Part shown: positions 13,197 through 19,991 of the stretch, one piece after another
Numbering within the stretch: the stretch's first letter is position 1
How the letters are laid out: every line of letters starts with the position of its first letter
Assembly: GCA_022564455.1 (NCBI GenBank)
Contig: JADFLK010000005.1
Location: forward strand, 1 to 19,991
Direction: 5' to 3'
Source of the DNA: Bacteroidota bacterium
GTDB taxonomy: Bacteria; Bacteroidota; Rhodothermia; Rhodothermales; Rubricoccaceae
DNA: 19,991 nucleotides
Translations under genes and position numbers: made by a program
Notes under the pieces: generated by a model
Databases searched by the model: none
What the model saw: the letters and a program-made list of their open reading frames with translations, nothing else
What the model was told of the DNA's origin: nothing

Positions 13197-14639
13197 TCAT
13201 ACGACCACCAGCTTCACTACGTTCTCCACGTGGTGCGTATGCGGGAAGAGGTCGATGGGCTGGACGGCCTCGATGCGATAGGCGTCGCCGAGTTGTTCGA
13301 GGTCGCGCGCCTGCGTCTGGGGGTTGCACGATACGTAGACGAGGCGCTCGGGCTTCAGCCGTTTGATCTGCTTGACCACCTTCGGGTGCATCCCCGCACG
13401 CGGCGGATCGACGATGAGCACATCCGGCCGGCCGTGCTCCTCTACAAACTCAGGCGTGAACAGCTTGAGCATGTCGCCTGCCACAAACGTACAGTTCTCC
13501 ACGCCGTTGGCCACCGCGTTGGCCTTCGCATTGGTTACGGCTGCTTCGATTAGCTCCACGCCGACAACGTGCTTCACTCGGTCAGAAATGAAGATCGAGA
13601 TCGTCCCGGCGCCGCAGTAGAGGTCGTACACGAGATCGTCGGGCTTGAGGCCCGCGAACTCGGCTGTTATCTCGTAGAGCTTCTCGGCCTGCCTCGTATT
13701 GGTCTGGAAGAATGCGTTGGCGGCGATCTCAAACGTGTACGGACCGAGCTTGTCATGCACGACGCCAGGCCCGAACACGTTGATCATCATTTCCCCAAAC
13801 GCCGTCTGCGCGGGCGTGGAGTTGATGGTATTGACGAGGGTGGAAACCTCGGGGAAATCGCGCTGGAGGAACTCGGCGAAGAGCGTCATCCGCTCGGGGT
13901 CCTCTTTGCTCGTGACGATCACGACCATATTCTCGTCGGTATGCTCGGGCGTACGGAGGACGAGGTGGCGGAGATAGCCGGTGTGATTCCGGATGTCCCA
14001 CGGCTCCCACCCCTTCTCCTTTGCAAAGGCCCGAACGCCGTTCACAAGCCGTGCCGACCACTCGGACTGGAGGTAGCACGCCTGCAAGTCCAACACCTTG
14101 TCGAACCGGCCGGGGACATGGAGGCCGAGGGCAAAGTTTTTGTCCATTACCTCACCCGTGGCGATCTCCCAATCGGTAAGCCATCGCTTGGAAGCGAAAG
14201 TGAACTCCATCTTGTTGCGGTAGAAGTAGGTCTCTTCAGCGCCGAGTGTGGGCCGGACTTCGATTCCGAGTGCCTCCAGATCAAACCCACCCTGATGGCC
14301 CAGCGCCTCCACTACGGCCTCACGCTTCATCGCCAACTGGGCGTCGTACTTCACGTGCTGCCACTTACAGCCACCGCAACTATTGAAGTACTCACAACGG
14401 GCTTCCGTACGAAGTGGGCTGGGTTCCAGCACCTCCAACAATCTTGCTTCAGCGAACGACTTCTTCCGTTTGAAAACTTTGGCTCGAATGCGGTCGCCCG
14501 GCACCGCGCCGGCGACAAAAACCACATACCCGCCCACGCGCGTCAGCGACTTTCCGCGATCTGCAAACTTTTCGAGCGTGAGTTCTATCTCCTCGCCTCT
14601 GCGAATGGACGGCTTCTGGGCAGTGCCTGGTTCGGACAT
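13197..14639 (-). CDS. rlmD: 23S rRNA (uracil-C5)-methyltransferase, RlmD/RumA family
   Basis: This 480-residue protein contains an N-terminal TRAM domain (LEKFADRGKSLTRVGGYVVFV, about residues 22-75). The 4Fe-4S cluster motif is C82-x5-C88-x2-C91 (CEYFNSCGGC); the fourth cysteine is probably in DLQACYLQ. The class-I methyltransferase domain has DLYCGAGTISIF for SAM binding, VDPPRAGMHPKV and the catalytic YVSCNP cysteine. The family methylates U1939 (RlmD) or U747 (RlmC) of 23S rRNA, and some members are dual; sequence alone does not separate them, so the symbol is provisional. Start ATG 14637-14639 has no SD. It is the first gene of a possible minus-strand operon with the small protein, nucleotidyltransferase and SDR genes, and is divergent from the kinase gene. 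Confidence 0.92.
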   Translation of the reverse strand: MSEPGTAQKPSIRRGEEIELTLEKFADRGKSLTRVGGYVVFVAGAVPGDRIRAKVFKRKKSFAEARLLEVLEPSPLRTEARCEYFNSCGGCKWQHVKYDAQLAMKREAVVEALGHQGGFDLEALGIEVRPTLGAEETYFYRNKMEFTFASKRWLTDWEIATGEVMDKNFALGLHVPGRFDKVLDLQACYLQSEWSARLVNGVRAFAKEKGWEPWDIRNHTGYLRHLVLRTPEHTDENMVVIVTSKEDPERMTLFAEFLQRDFPEVSTLVNTINSTPAQTAFGEMMINVFGPGVVHDKLGPYTFEIAANAFFQTNTRQAEKLYEITAEFAGLKPDDLVYDLYCGAGTISIFISDRVKHVVGVELIEAAVTNAKANAVANGVENCTFVAGDMLKLFTPEFVEEHGRPDVLIVDPPRAGMHPKVVKQIKRLKPERLVYVSCNPQTQARDLEQLGDAYRIEAVQPIDLFPHTHHVENVVKLVVV

Positions 14640-14868
14640 CGGACTTCATGGTGGGAGTCCTCCAAAATACCCCGCCTGGCAGAGCGGCTTGCGGAATTGA
14701 TCGCGAACAGGATGCGTGCCGGGTTCAATCAGGAGCGTTTCTTGTCGCACCTAGCAAGGTGGGCTCCATCCCCCAAAAACCCGTTGCAATCCGCCTTGAC
14801 GGGGTTCTCTCTACGTCTTCTCCGGTAATAACTACCCGGGGAGAGTTGAGAACCCTGTTTCCCCGCCC
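14640..14868. other. Divergent intergenic region, rlmD / hybrid kinase
   Basis: This 229-bp spacer must hold both promoters. I see no clear -35/-10 or TTG/TAnnTTTG pair on either strand. ACCCGT and ACGGGGT around 14780-14805 form a weak dyad, with a T-run on the minus strand. A GGGTTCAATC stretch recalls a tRNA T-loop but has no matching stems. The kinase leader is C-rich (CTGTTTCCCCGCCC) and lacks an SD. Confidence 0.4.
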
Positions 14869-17800
14869 ATGCTCATGCCCAAGTCGCAGGCTTCGCTCGA
14901 CCTCAAACTGTATCGCGCCCTGCTGCTCGTAGGCGGCATCGTTATAATCGGATTCGGTCCGCTCTACCAGATGGTGGAGCCGGGCATCGTGGACCCCATC
15001 TGGGTGCGTTTGAGTGTTGGCCTTGCTTGTCTCGCGCTGGTTGGTCTCACGTTTCTGAATGAGTGGTTTCGGAAGAATGCGCTGTCAGGAATTTACGCGC
15101 TGTTCTATGTGGTTTCGGCGTGGCAGGTAAGCCTGACCTACCTCAACGATCTGTCGGTGAACACAACGTTCGCAATGATGCTCGTGATCTTCGGGTGCGC
15201 TGTCGGGTTCAGGAAGCCAACGCATCTTGCCATCTATTCAGGCTTTGTCGTACTCGCAACGGGCATTGCGGCGTTCGCAGTAAGCGACCCACAAGTGTCA
15301 CGCATCACCTACCTTTTTACACTGAGTGCAATCGCAATCCTGGGCTATTTCGTGTTGCGCTCGCGGCTAAAAATGGTTGATGAACTACGCGACTCCATGA
15401 ACGCATCGGACGTTGCGGCCAAGGCCAAGAGCGAGTTTCTGGCCACGATGAGCCACGAGATCCGCACTCCTATGAATGGGGTGATCGGGATGACGACGCT
15501 CCTCGCCGACAGCGGGCTTACCGATGAGCAGCGCGACTACGTAGATACCATCCGTGTTTCAGGTGAAAGCCTCCTCACTATCATAAACGACATTCTCGAC
15601 TTCTCGAAGATTGAGGCCGAGAAGATTGAGCTGGAAGAGCAGCCGTTCGAGCTCCGACAGTGCATCGAAGAGGCTATGGACCTGCTTGCCTCCAAGGCGT
15701 CCGAGAAACACCTGGAACTTGCCTACTCCCTTGAAGACAACGTCCCCGAGACCATAAACGGAGACGTGACACGTCTCCGCCAGATACTTGTAAACCTTCT
15801 CGGCAACGCGGTCAAGTTCACCGAGAAAGGTGAAGTCGTCATTTCAGTGGAATCTCGATCTGTTCGCGGCGCGGACAAGCGGGAACTCCATGAACTCCAG
15901 TTCAGCGTGCGCGATACCGGGATTGGCATCCCGGAAGATCGCCTGAACCGCCTCTTTACATCGTTCTCGCAGATCGATTCGTCCACCACACGCAAGTATG
16001 GCGGCACTGGCCTTGGCCTTGCCATTAGCCGCCGCCTTGCCGAGCTGATGGGCGGCACCATGTGGGTGGAGAGCGAGGTCGGGTTTGGCTCGACGCTCTT
16101 CTTCACCGTGCTGGTGTACAAAGCCGTACTAGCTAATACAGAGTCTCTGCAGGGCATTCAGCCACAGCTGCAAGGCAAACGCGTCCTTATTGTTGACGAC
16201 AACGAGACGAATCGGAAGATCCTCATTAAGCAAAGCGAGAACTGGGGTATGGAGCCCATAGCATGGCCGGGAGCGGCCGAGGCTCTGGACTGGGTTGACC
16301 GAGGCGGCATCTACGATTTCGCCCTCCTCGACATGCAAATGCCCGAGATGGACGGCTTGATGCTGGCCGAGGAGCTACGCTCGCGCGACGCGGTTCGGGA
16401 GCGTCCCCTTATCATGCTTTCCTCGGTGGGCAACCGCATACGCGCAGGCGGGCTTGTGGATGCTGCTCTAACCAAGCCGGTCAAGCAGATGCAGTTGTTC
16501 GAAGTGTTGACCAACGTGACCACTACACAGGAGCGGCTACGACAATTGCCCGAAGACTGGAACGCTCCACCGACGCTTCCGGCCTCGGGATATGAGAACG
16601 ACACCCCCACCGCTTCCAACGTCTCAGACTTCAACGAATCAGCAAGTGATGTGCGTGAGGCACTGCACTTCCCGGACGTTCAGGCTGAGGACTTGTCTCC
16701 GAGCCATCAAGAGGCTCATAATCGGGATGCTACCGCCCCTGCTTCTACGTCGCGGGCCAACGAGAATCTGCCCGCAATCTCTGCGGGGACCGAAGTACAG
16801 GAATCCGCACCGCCAGAGGTGAGCCCTCCCGCGCCACAGCCATCCATTGACGTTTCACTCCCAACCGCGTCGGCTCCTCCCTCTTCGGAGATGCAGCCCC
16901 TCCGGATTTTGCTGGCAGAGGACAACGCCGTTAACCAGAAGGTGGCCCTAGGCATCCTCAAACGCCTCGGCTATGTTGCCGATGTCGCTGCGAACGGCCT
17001 GGAGGTCATCAAGGCGCTCGAACTGGCAGATTACGATGTCATCCTGATGGACGTTCAGATGCCTGAAATGGACGGCTTGGAGGCCACACGTCACATCCGG
17101 CAGACCATTCCACGCGAGAAGCGGCCACGTATTGTAGCCATGACCGCAAATGCCATGCAGGGCGACCGCGACCGCTGCCTGGAAGCCGGAATGGACGACT
17201 ACGTGCCAAAGCCCGTCCACCAGGAGGATCTCGCGGCTGCTCTTAGCAAATGCGCTCGCATTGTGATAAACAGGAAGCCGCCGAGAAAAACTGAAGCAGA
17301 GAAAGAGGAAGCAGAGAACGTGGCGGAGGCCCCGCGCCGACGTGCGCACTCTGCCATTCTCGACCGCAAGCCGAGAACGCTCGACCTCGACAGCCTGATA
17401 GGACCGAAGGCCGCAAGCAAGCCGAAGCCACCCAGACCGGAGAGCCCAGAGAGTACAGCGCCTGCACCAGCAGAACCCACTACATCGTCTCCATCAGACG
17501 CCCCCGATCAGCCCCCTGCGAATCACGCACCCGTCCTGCCCACGCCTCAGCCGGACATGCCGTCACCTGCCCCACAACCTGGCGAGCCGACGATGACTGC
17601 TGTGGAGCTGGACACGGCTGCGCGTGCCATCCCCGATCATCTTCGTACCCTCACGGGCGTGGAAGACCTCGGGTTTGCCGAAGAGGTGCTGGCCAGCTAC
17701 CTCCGCGCTGACACGCTCTTGATGGAGCACATCCTGACTGCCCACAATAAGGGCGACGCAGCAACTGTGGCAAAGGCAGTCCACAAGCTGAAGTCATCCA

Positions 17801-17997
17801 GCGGTATTCTTGGGGCCAAATCTCTCTCGTACTTGTGTGTAGAGTTGGAGCGTAACGCCCGGGCGGGTTCAGTAGGTGGAACAGGGCCCCTGTGCGACGC
17901 GATAGCCGCCGATGTTCAACGCTTTCATGATGTTGCCGAACGTGCGCTTGAGCTGATTCGCGAGCAGCAACACGAAACGGCCTCCTCGTCCGAATAG
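14869..17997 (+). CDS. BarA-like hybrid sensor histidine kinase (HK-REC-REC-HPt)
   Basis: This 1042-residue phosphorelay protein carries every module needed for a four-step relay. About six hydrophobic segments occupy residues 15-165, with no sizeable periplasmic sensor loop. The HisKA domain has [10 protein letters not shown] with phospho-acceptor His196. The HATPase_c domain (about 290-415) has [20 protein letters not shown] and [16 protein letters not shown]1 (about 437-550) has acidic pocket D443/D444, phospho-acceptor D488 ([11 protein letters not shown]) and K536. REC2 (about 677-795) has D685, D728 ([11 protein letters not shown]) and K781. The C-terminal HPt domain has His972 in [11 protein letters not shown]. 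Two Pro/Ser/Ala-rich linkers (about 560-670 and 815-915) separate the modules. All relay residues are intact. No response regulator with an output domain is adjacent, so the partner is elsewhere. Start ATG 14869-14871 (MLM) has a C-rich, SD-less leader. Confidence 0.95.
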   Translation: MLMPKSQASLDLKLYRALLLVGGIVIIGFGPLYQMVEPGIVDPIWVRLSVGLACLALVGLTFLNEWFRKNALSGIYALFYVVSAWQVSLTYLNDLSVNTTFAMMLVIFGCAVGFRKPTHLAIYSGFVVLATGIAAFAVSDPQVSRITYLFTLSAIAILGYFVLRSRLKMVDELRDSMNASDVAAKAKSEFLATMSHEIRTPMNGVIGMTTLLADSGLTDEQRDYVDTIRVSGESLLTIINDILDFSKIEAEKIELEEQPFELRQCIEEAMDLLASKASEKHLELAYSLEDNVPETINGDVTRLRQILVNLLGNAVKFTEKGEVVISVESRSVRGADKRELHELQFSVRDTGIGIPEDRLNRLFTSFSQIDSSTTRKYGGTGLGLAISRRLAELMGGTMWVESEVGFGSTLFFTVLVYKAVLANTESLQGIQPQLQGKRVLIVDDNETNRKILIKQSENWGMEPIAWPGAAEALDWVDRGGIYDFALLDMQMPEMDGLMLAEELRSRDAVRERPLIMLSSVGNRIRAGGLVDAALTKPVKQMQLFEVLTNVTTTQERLRQLPEDWNAPPTLPASGYENDTPTASNVSDFNESASDVREALHFPDVQAEDLSPSHQEAHNRDATAPASTSRANENLPAISAGTEVQESAPPEVSPPAPQPSIDVSLPTASAPPSSEMQPLRILLAEDNAVNQKVALGILKRLGYVADVAANGLEVIKALELADYDVILMDVQMPEMDGLEATRHIRQTIPREKRPRIVAMTANAMQGDRDRCLEAGMDDYVPKPVHQEDLAAALSKCARIVINRKPPRKTEAEKEEAENVAEAPRRRAHSAILDRKPRTLDLDSLIGPKAASKPKPPRPESPESTAPAPAEPTTSSPSDAPDQPPANHAPVLPTPQPDMPSPAPQPGEPTMTAVELDTAARAIPDHLRTLTGVEDLGFAEEVLASYLRADTLLMEHILTAHNKGDAATVAKAVHKLKSSSGILGAKSLSYLCVELERNARAGSVGGTGPLCDAIAADVQRFHDVAERALELIREQQHETASSSE

Positions 17998-18051
17998 GTG
18001 TCTGTTGGGTTTGGGAGGATCATAGCAAGGCGAGTGGGGAAAGGAATTGGG

Positions 18052-18247
18052 GGTCAGAAGTCAGGCGTCAGGTGTACGGAGGACTGAGGACGGAGAACTG
18101 AGGGTTGAAGGCTATGAGCTAAGGGTAAAGGACTGAGCGCAGGTGTCAGGAAACCGGGACAACTTTCAGCCTGAAACCTTCAATCCTTAACCCTCTTACT
18201 TTGGCCTCGTACCTCCCAAATCTGACCCATGACCCCTGACTCGACTT
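18052..18247. repeat. Second 7-bp array with inverted arms, no gene inside
   Basis: The 196 bp from 18052 can be read as 28 consecutive 7-bp units. The first half is G-rich on the plus strand (for example GAGGACT, GAGGGTT, GAAGGCT, ATGAGCT in 18079-18121). The second half is G-rich on the minus strand (GAGGGTT, AAGGATT, GAAGGTT, TCAGGCT in 18165-18195). The outermost units are GTCAGG-like on both sides (18052-18072 and 18220-18240). The array is therefore a long imperfect inverted repeat with the same consensus and the same inward orientation as the pair flanking the four-helix-bundle gene, here with only about 25 bp between the arms. It begins 54 bp after the kinase stop. Confidence 0.8.
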
Positions 18248-18305
18248 ACCTTCGCCGCAGTAGAATCATTCTGAATCCGACAGCTTCCTAGCGCATCCGG
18301 GTACA

Positions 18306-18340
18306 GAAACCGTGCTTCCCGCCTGGGAGGCGCGGGTTTC
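18306..18340 (+). terminator. Strong long hairpin, possible terminator or small RNA
   Basis: GAAACCGTGCTTCCC (18306-18320) folds onto GGGAGGCGCGGGTTTC (18325-18340) with a GCCT loop. The stem has 15 pairs with a single bulged G and two G-U wobbles. The wobbles pair only in plus-strand RNA and would be C-A mismatches on the other strand, suggesting a plus-strand transcript. ATTGTTGG follows, which is T-rich but not a strong T-tract. Because it is over 300 bp from the kinase stop, it could be the kinase's distal terminator, a small RNA end or a repeat-family hairpin. Confidence 0.5.
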
Positions 18341-18509
18341 ATTGTTGGTCTCAGCGACGCCGTAATGTGTCTCATCCTGAGCCTGTGCGCCTTCTACCGC
18401 CCATTCCGGCGCAGAAGTGTACCAATCCAACGCTGAGGAGGGGTTTAAACATAGAAGGCGCGCAGCTTGACGATGCTTGCTCCACACGTCACTCGTCTCC
18501 CTAGCCCTC

Positions 18510-18794
18510 ATGGCACTCACGCCTTCACCTCGCACTTCCTTCCCCGCCACAGCGACCACCGAAGCTATGACACTTCGGCATCGTGGTTTCGATCTTACGA
18601 TAGCAACGATGCACGGCCGCTTCGGTGCGCAGTCTTACGGCTACACGGTGCTCCATCTCGGGCACGTGCTCCATGAGTCGAGGGGTGACTTCGGGACTGC
18701 CTCCGCCGCTGATAAAATGGCCCGCCAACTCATTGATGATGCCTTGGGCATGTTCGATCGTTCGTTGGCTTGCCTGGAAGAAGACGAAGCCTAG
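18510..18794 (+). CDS. Doubtful small ORF, 94 residues or less
   Basis: An open frame runs from ATG 18510-18512 to TAG at 18792-18794; an internal ATG at 18567 would give 75 residues. I do not recognise the product. The second half, with TVLHLGHVLHES, ASAADKMARQLIDDALG and a final acidic LEEDEA, looks like a plausible amphipathic helical protein, and its third codon positions are GC-rich like neighbouring genes. The first 19 residues are low-complexity Ser/Thr/Pro and less convincing. There is no SD and no homologous context. It could be a small soluble protein or a remnant. Confidence 0.35.
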   Translation: MALTPSPRTSFPATATTEAMTLRHRGFDLTIATMHGRFGAQSYGYTVLHLGHVLHESRGDFGTASAADKMARQLIDDALGMFDRSLACLEEDEA

Positions 18795-18845
18795 ACGAAC
18801 AGCGTTCTGCCGACGAACTCCTATTCCGTGGTATGGCAGGGCTGC

Positions 18846-18943
18846 CAGAGCCTGTTCACACTAACCGTGAAAGACTATTTCGGGGCGTTTCGGCTCTGCG
18901 TTGTGAGATGCTCGCCGAATCACCGATTCGACTGCGATATCGC
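18846..18943. other. Dyad-rich structured element near the OMP gene end
   Basis: CAGAGCC (18846-18852) pairs with GGCTCTG (18892-18898) and encloses TTCAC-actaacc-GTGAA. This is followed by the perfect hairpin CGAATC-ACC-GATTCG (18916-18930) and the 10-bp palindrome GCGATATCGC (18934-18943). Four dyads in under 100 bp suggest a structured RNA or a dispersed repeat. The outer edge GAGCCTGTTCACAC also resembles the ends of some insertion sequences, but no transposase or partner end is visible. It lies 60 bp beyond the stop of the outer-membrane protein gene and could include its terminator. Confidence 0.4.
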
Positions 18944-19002
18944 GCCTTAACCTCGACCAGGATTCGCACGCCTCGCTTACGACGTAGTATTTCAACAGCT
19001 TC

Positions 19003-19991
19003 TCAGAACGCCTGGCCGATTCCGAAGTGGAAAAGCGGGCTTCCGAGGCCCTCAGGGAATAGACCGGAATCGGTACCTGGTATGTGCACCTTGTGCCCAA
19101 GGTCGAACCGGAGAATGAGGTACTCCCAGCCGATCCGGAGGCCGTACCCCCCGCCAATACCCAGCTCGTTGTAGAACTGATCGAAACGGAAACGCCCGCC
19201 GTCGTCGCCGGGGTTACGGGGGCCGAACCAGACGTTCCCTACATCCACGAACAGGGCAAGCTGCCAGTCCGCACGCAGAAACCGGCGGAGAAACGTAAGC
19301 CGAGCCTCGGCACTGCCCTCCAGTTTGATGTCGCCACCCTGGACAAACGCCCCCTCACCGGTCAATCCGCCCGGCCCAAGCGTTCTGAAGTTCCAACCGC
19401 GCACACTGGAGGCTCCGCCGCTGTAGAACCGCCGGTCGAAGGGAACCACGGGGGAATTGCCTGTCGGATGGGCGGCGGCGGCAACCAGTTTGAAAGCGAA
19501 GGTCATCGACCCTCTCGGAACGTACCGGCGCCAATCAACAAGGCCGCGAACGTACGGGCGGTATTCCAGGCGACTCTCGTCAGTACCGCCAAAAAACGGG
19601 AGGCCGGGCAGCGAGCCTTCCAATGAATCCGGTGTAAACACGAAACGGTCCAGGAACTGGGAAAGGTTGCCGCCCACTTCCGCCGACAACTCAAACGTAT
19701 GCCCCCGATTTCGCCGAAACGGGTTGGCCGTGGTTGAGCGAAACGTGTAACGCACTGCGCTGTTTACTTGAGGCCGGGTGTAGTCCTCCAGCACGAATTG
19801 GCGGGCCACGGGATCCTCAACAAACGAGAGGAATCGTTCCGAGAAGCCCATCAGCGTATCCGGATCGCTTAGAGTGAAGTCAATCAAATCGAGAAAGGAG
19901 GAGCGTACCGTGTTGTGCTGCGCTTCCAGCCGCAGCCGCAGCGAGGCACGGCCGCGGATGATGACCCCGAGCGCCTCGCGGCGGGCTATAA
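19003..19991 (-). CDS. BamA/TamA-type outer-membrane beta-barrel protein, C-terminal part
   Basis: The minus-strand frame is open from the window edge to TGA at 19003-19005, giving about 329 C-terminal residues; the true start lies outside. The fragment is rich in alternating amphipathic strands with aromatic girdles (TFELSAEVGGNLSQFLDRF, RPYVRGLVDWRRYVPRG, MTFAFKLVAAAAH). It contains PFDRRFYSGGASSVRGWNF, the loop-6 VRG(F/Y)-type signature of Omp85 proteins, followed by GDIKLEGSAEARL. It ends GLRIGWEYLILRFDLGHK and finally a terminal Phe (GIGQAF), the usual outer-membrane insertion signal. It belongs to the surface antigen D15 family (PF01103). Because the POTRA region is not visible, I cannot say whether it is BamA, TamA or another Omp85 member. 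The sequence reads through the last possible start in view (TTG at 19885-19887) without a stop. Confidence 0.88.
   Translation of the reverse strand, partial: IARREALGVIIRGRASLRLRLEAQHNTVRSSFLDLIDFTLSDPDTLMGFSERFLSFVEDPVARQFVLEDYTRPQVNSAVRYTFRSTTANPFRRNRGHTFELSAEVGGNLSQFLDRFVFTPDSLEGSLPGLPFFGGTDESRLEYRPYVRGLVDWRRYVPRGSMTFAFKLVAAAAHPTGNSPVVPFDRRFYSGGASSVRGWNFRTLGPGGLTGEGAFVQGGDIKLEGSAEARLTFLRRFLRADWQLALFVDVGNVWFGPRNPGDDGGRFRFDQFYNELGIGGGYGLRIGWEYLILRFDLGHKVHIPGTDSGLFPEGLGSPLFHFGIGQAF

Larger units (their letters stand above)
17998..19002. other. Gene-poor 1-kb stretch
   Basis: Between the kinase stop and the outer-membrane protein gene there is no convincing gene apart from the doubtful ORF at 18510-18794. 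The stretch holds the 7-bp inverted array (18052-18247), a small palindrome AGAATCATTCT near 18263-18273, the strong hairpin (18306-18340) and the dyad-rich element (18846-18943). The remaining parts, 18341-18509 and 18795-18845, show nothing I can name. Confidence 0.6.

Noticed and set aside
14672..14740. tRNA-like stretch with TGGCAGAGCGGC and GGGTTCAATC
   Set aside because: The D-loop-like and T-loop-like strings are present, but neither the acceptor nor the T stem pairs, and no anticodon arm of five pairs can be drawn.
14775..14815. Intrinsic terminator on the minus strand between rlmD and the kinase gene
   Set aside because: A weak stem with a T-run exists, but no minus-strand gene ends upstream of it.
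13569..14828. Long 419-residue plus-strand frame
   Set aside because: It is antisense to rlmD, which has all catalytic motifs. No recognisable domain occurs on the plus strand.
18266..18559. 97-residue minus-strand frame in the gene-poor stretch
   Set aside because: It covers the strong hairpin, which it would translate, and shows no domain. Treated as non-coding.
18861..19157. 98-residue minus-strand frame overlapping the outer-membrane protein gene
   Set aside because: It overlaps the end of the Omp85-type gene out of frame and runs through the dyad-rich element.

Overview
The window is a GC-rich, densely coding bacterial chromosome segment. The best guess is a member of the Rhodothermota/Bacteroidota group, inferred from three things. 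Almost every start codon lacks a Shine-Dalgarno (SD) sequence, while rpsU carries a perfect GGAGGT. A single 1239-residue polypeptide fuses the E2 and E1 parts of 2-oxoglutarate dehydrogenase. The rest of the gene set is ordinary housekeeping with a large BarA-like hybrid kinase. No rRNA, tRNA, complete insertion sequence or CRISPR array was recognised. A 16S or marker-gene placement would be needed to fix the taxonomy.

Layout. 1-204 is the 3' end of a dipeptidase E-like gene (+). From 262 to 7140 nearly everything is on the minus strand. In transcription order: rdgB, dtd, a secreted YtcJ-like amidohydrolase, a 36-residue membrane microprotein overlapping moaA, moaA, moaC, floA and an unknown protein. 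One plus-strand gene, a four-helix-bundle (23S rRNA intervening-sequence type) protein, sits between moaA and moaC and is bracketed by two inverted arrays of degenerate 7-bp repeats. rpsU (+) is at 7346-7537 with its own leader and terminator. Then, on the minus strand and in transcription order, come rlmD, a 70-residue protein, an overlapping nucleotidyltransferase, an SDR epimerase and kgd (14639 down to 7727). A hybrid histidine kinase (+) fills 14869-17997. A 1-kb gene-poor stretch (17998-19002) holds a second inverted 7-bp array, a strong hairpin, a doubtful small ORF and a dyad-rich element. The window ends inside the C-terminal barrel of a BamA/TamA-type outer-membrane protein (minus).

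How the genes relate. moaA and moaC together make cyclic pyranopterin monophosphate for molybdenum cofactor. rdgB and dtd are quality-control enzymes for nucleotides and aminoacyl-tRNAs. rlmD and rpsU act on the ribosome. kgd is a TCA-cycle enzyme. The nucleotidyltransferase with its small overlapping partner looks like a compact toxin-antitoxin-like or accessory pair.

The most interesting material is non-coding: (i) 7-bp periodic arrays with a shared consensus near RNRGGYT in four arms at two loci, always G-rich strand pointing inward, once with a four-helix-bundle gene between the arms and once without; (ii) a family of short GTAGGG-headed palindromes that abut or supply stop codons; (iii) an SD-dependent rpsU among SD-less genes with C-rich leaders; (iv) the unlisted microprotein coupled to moaA.
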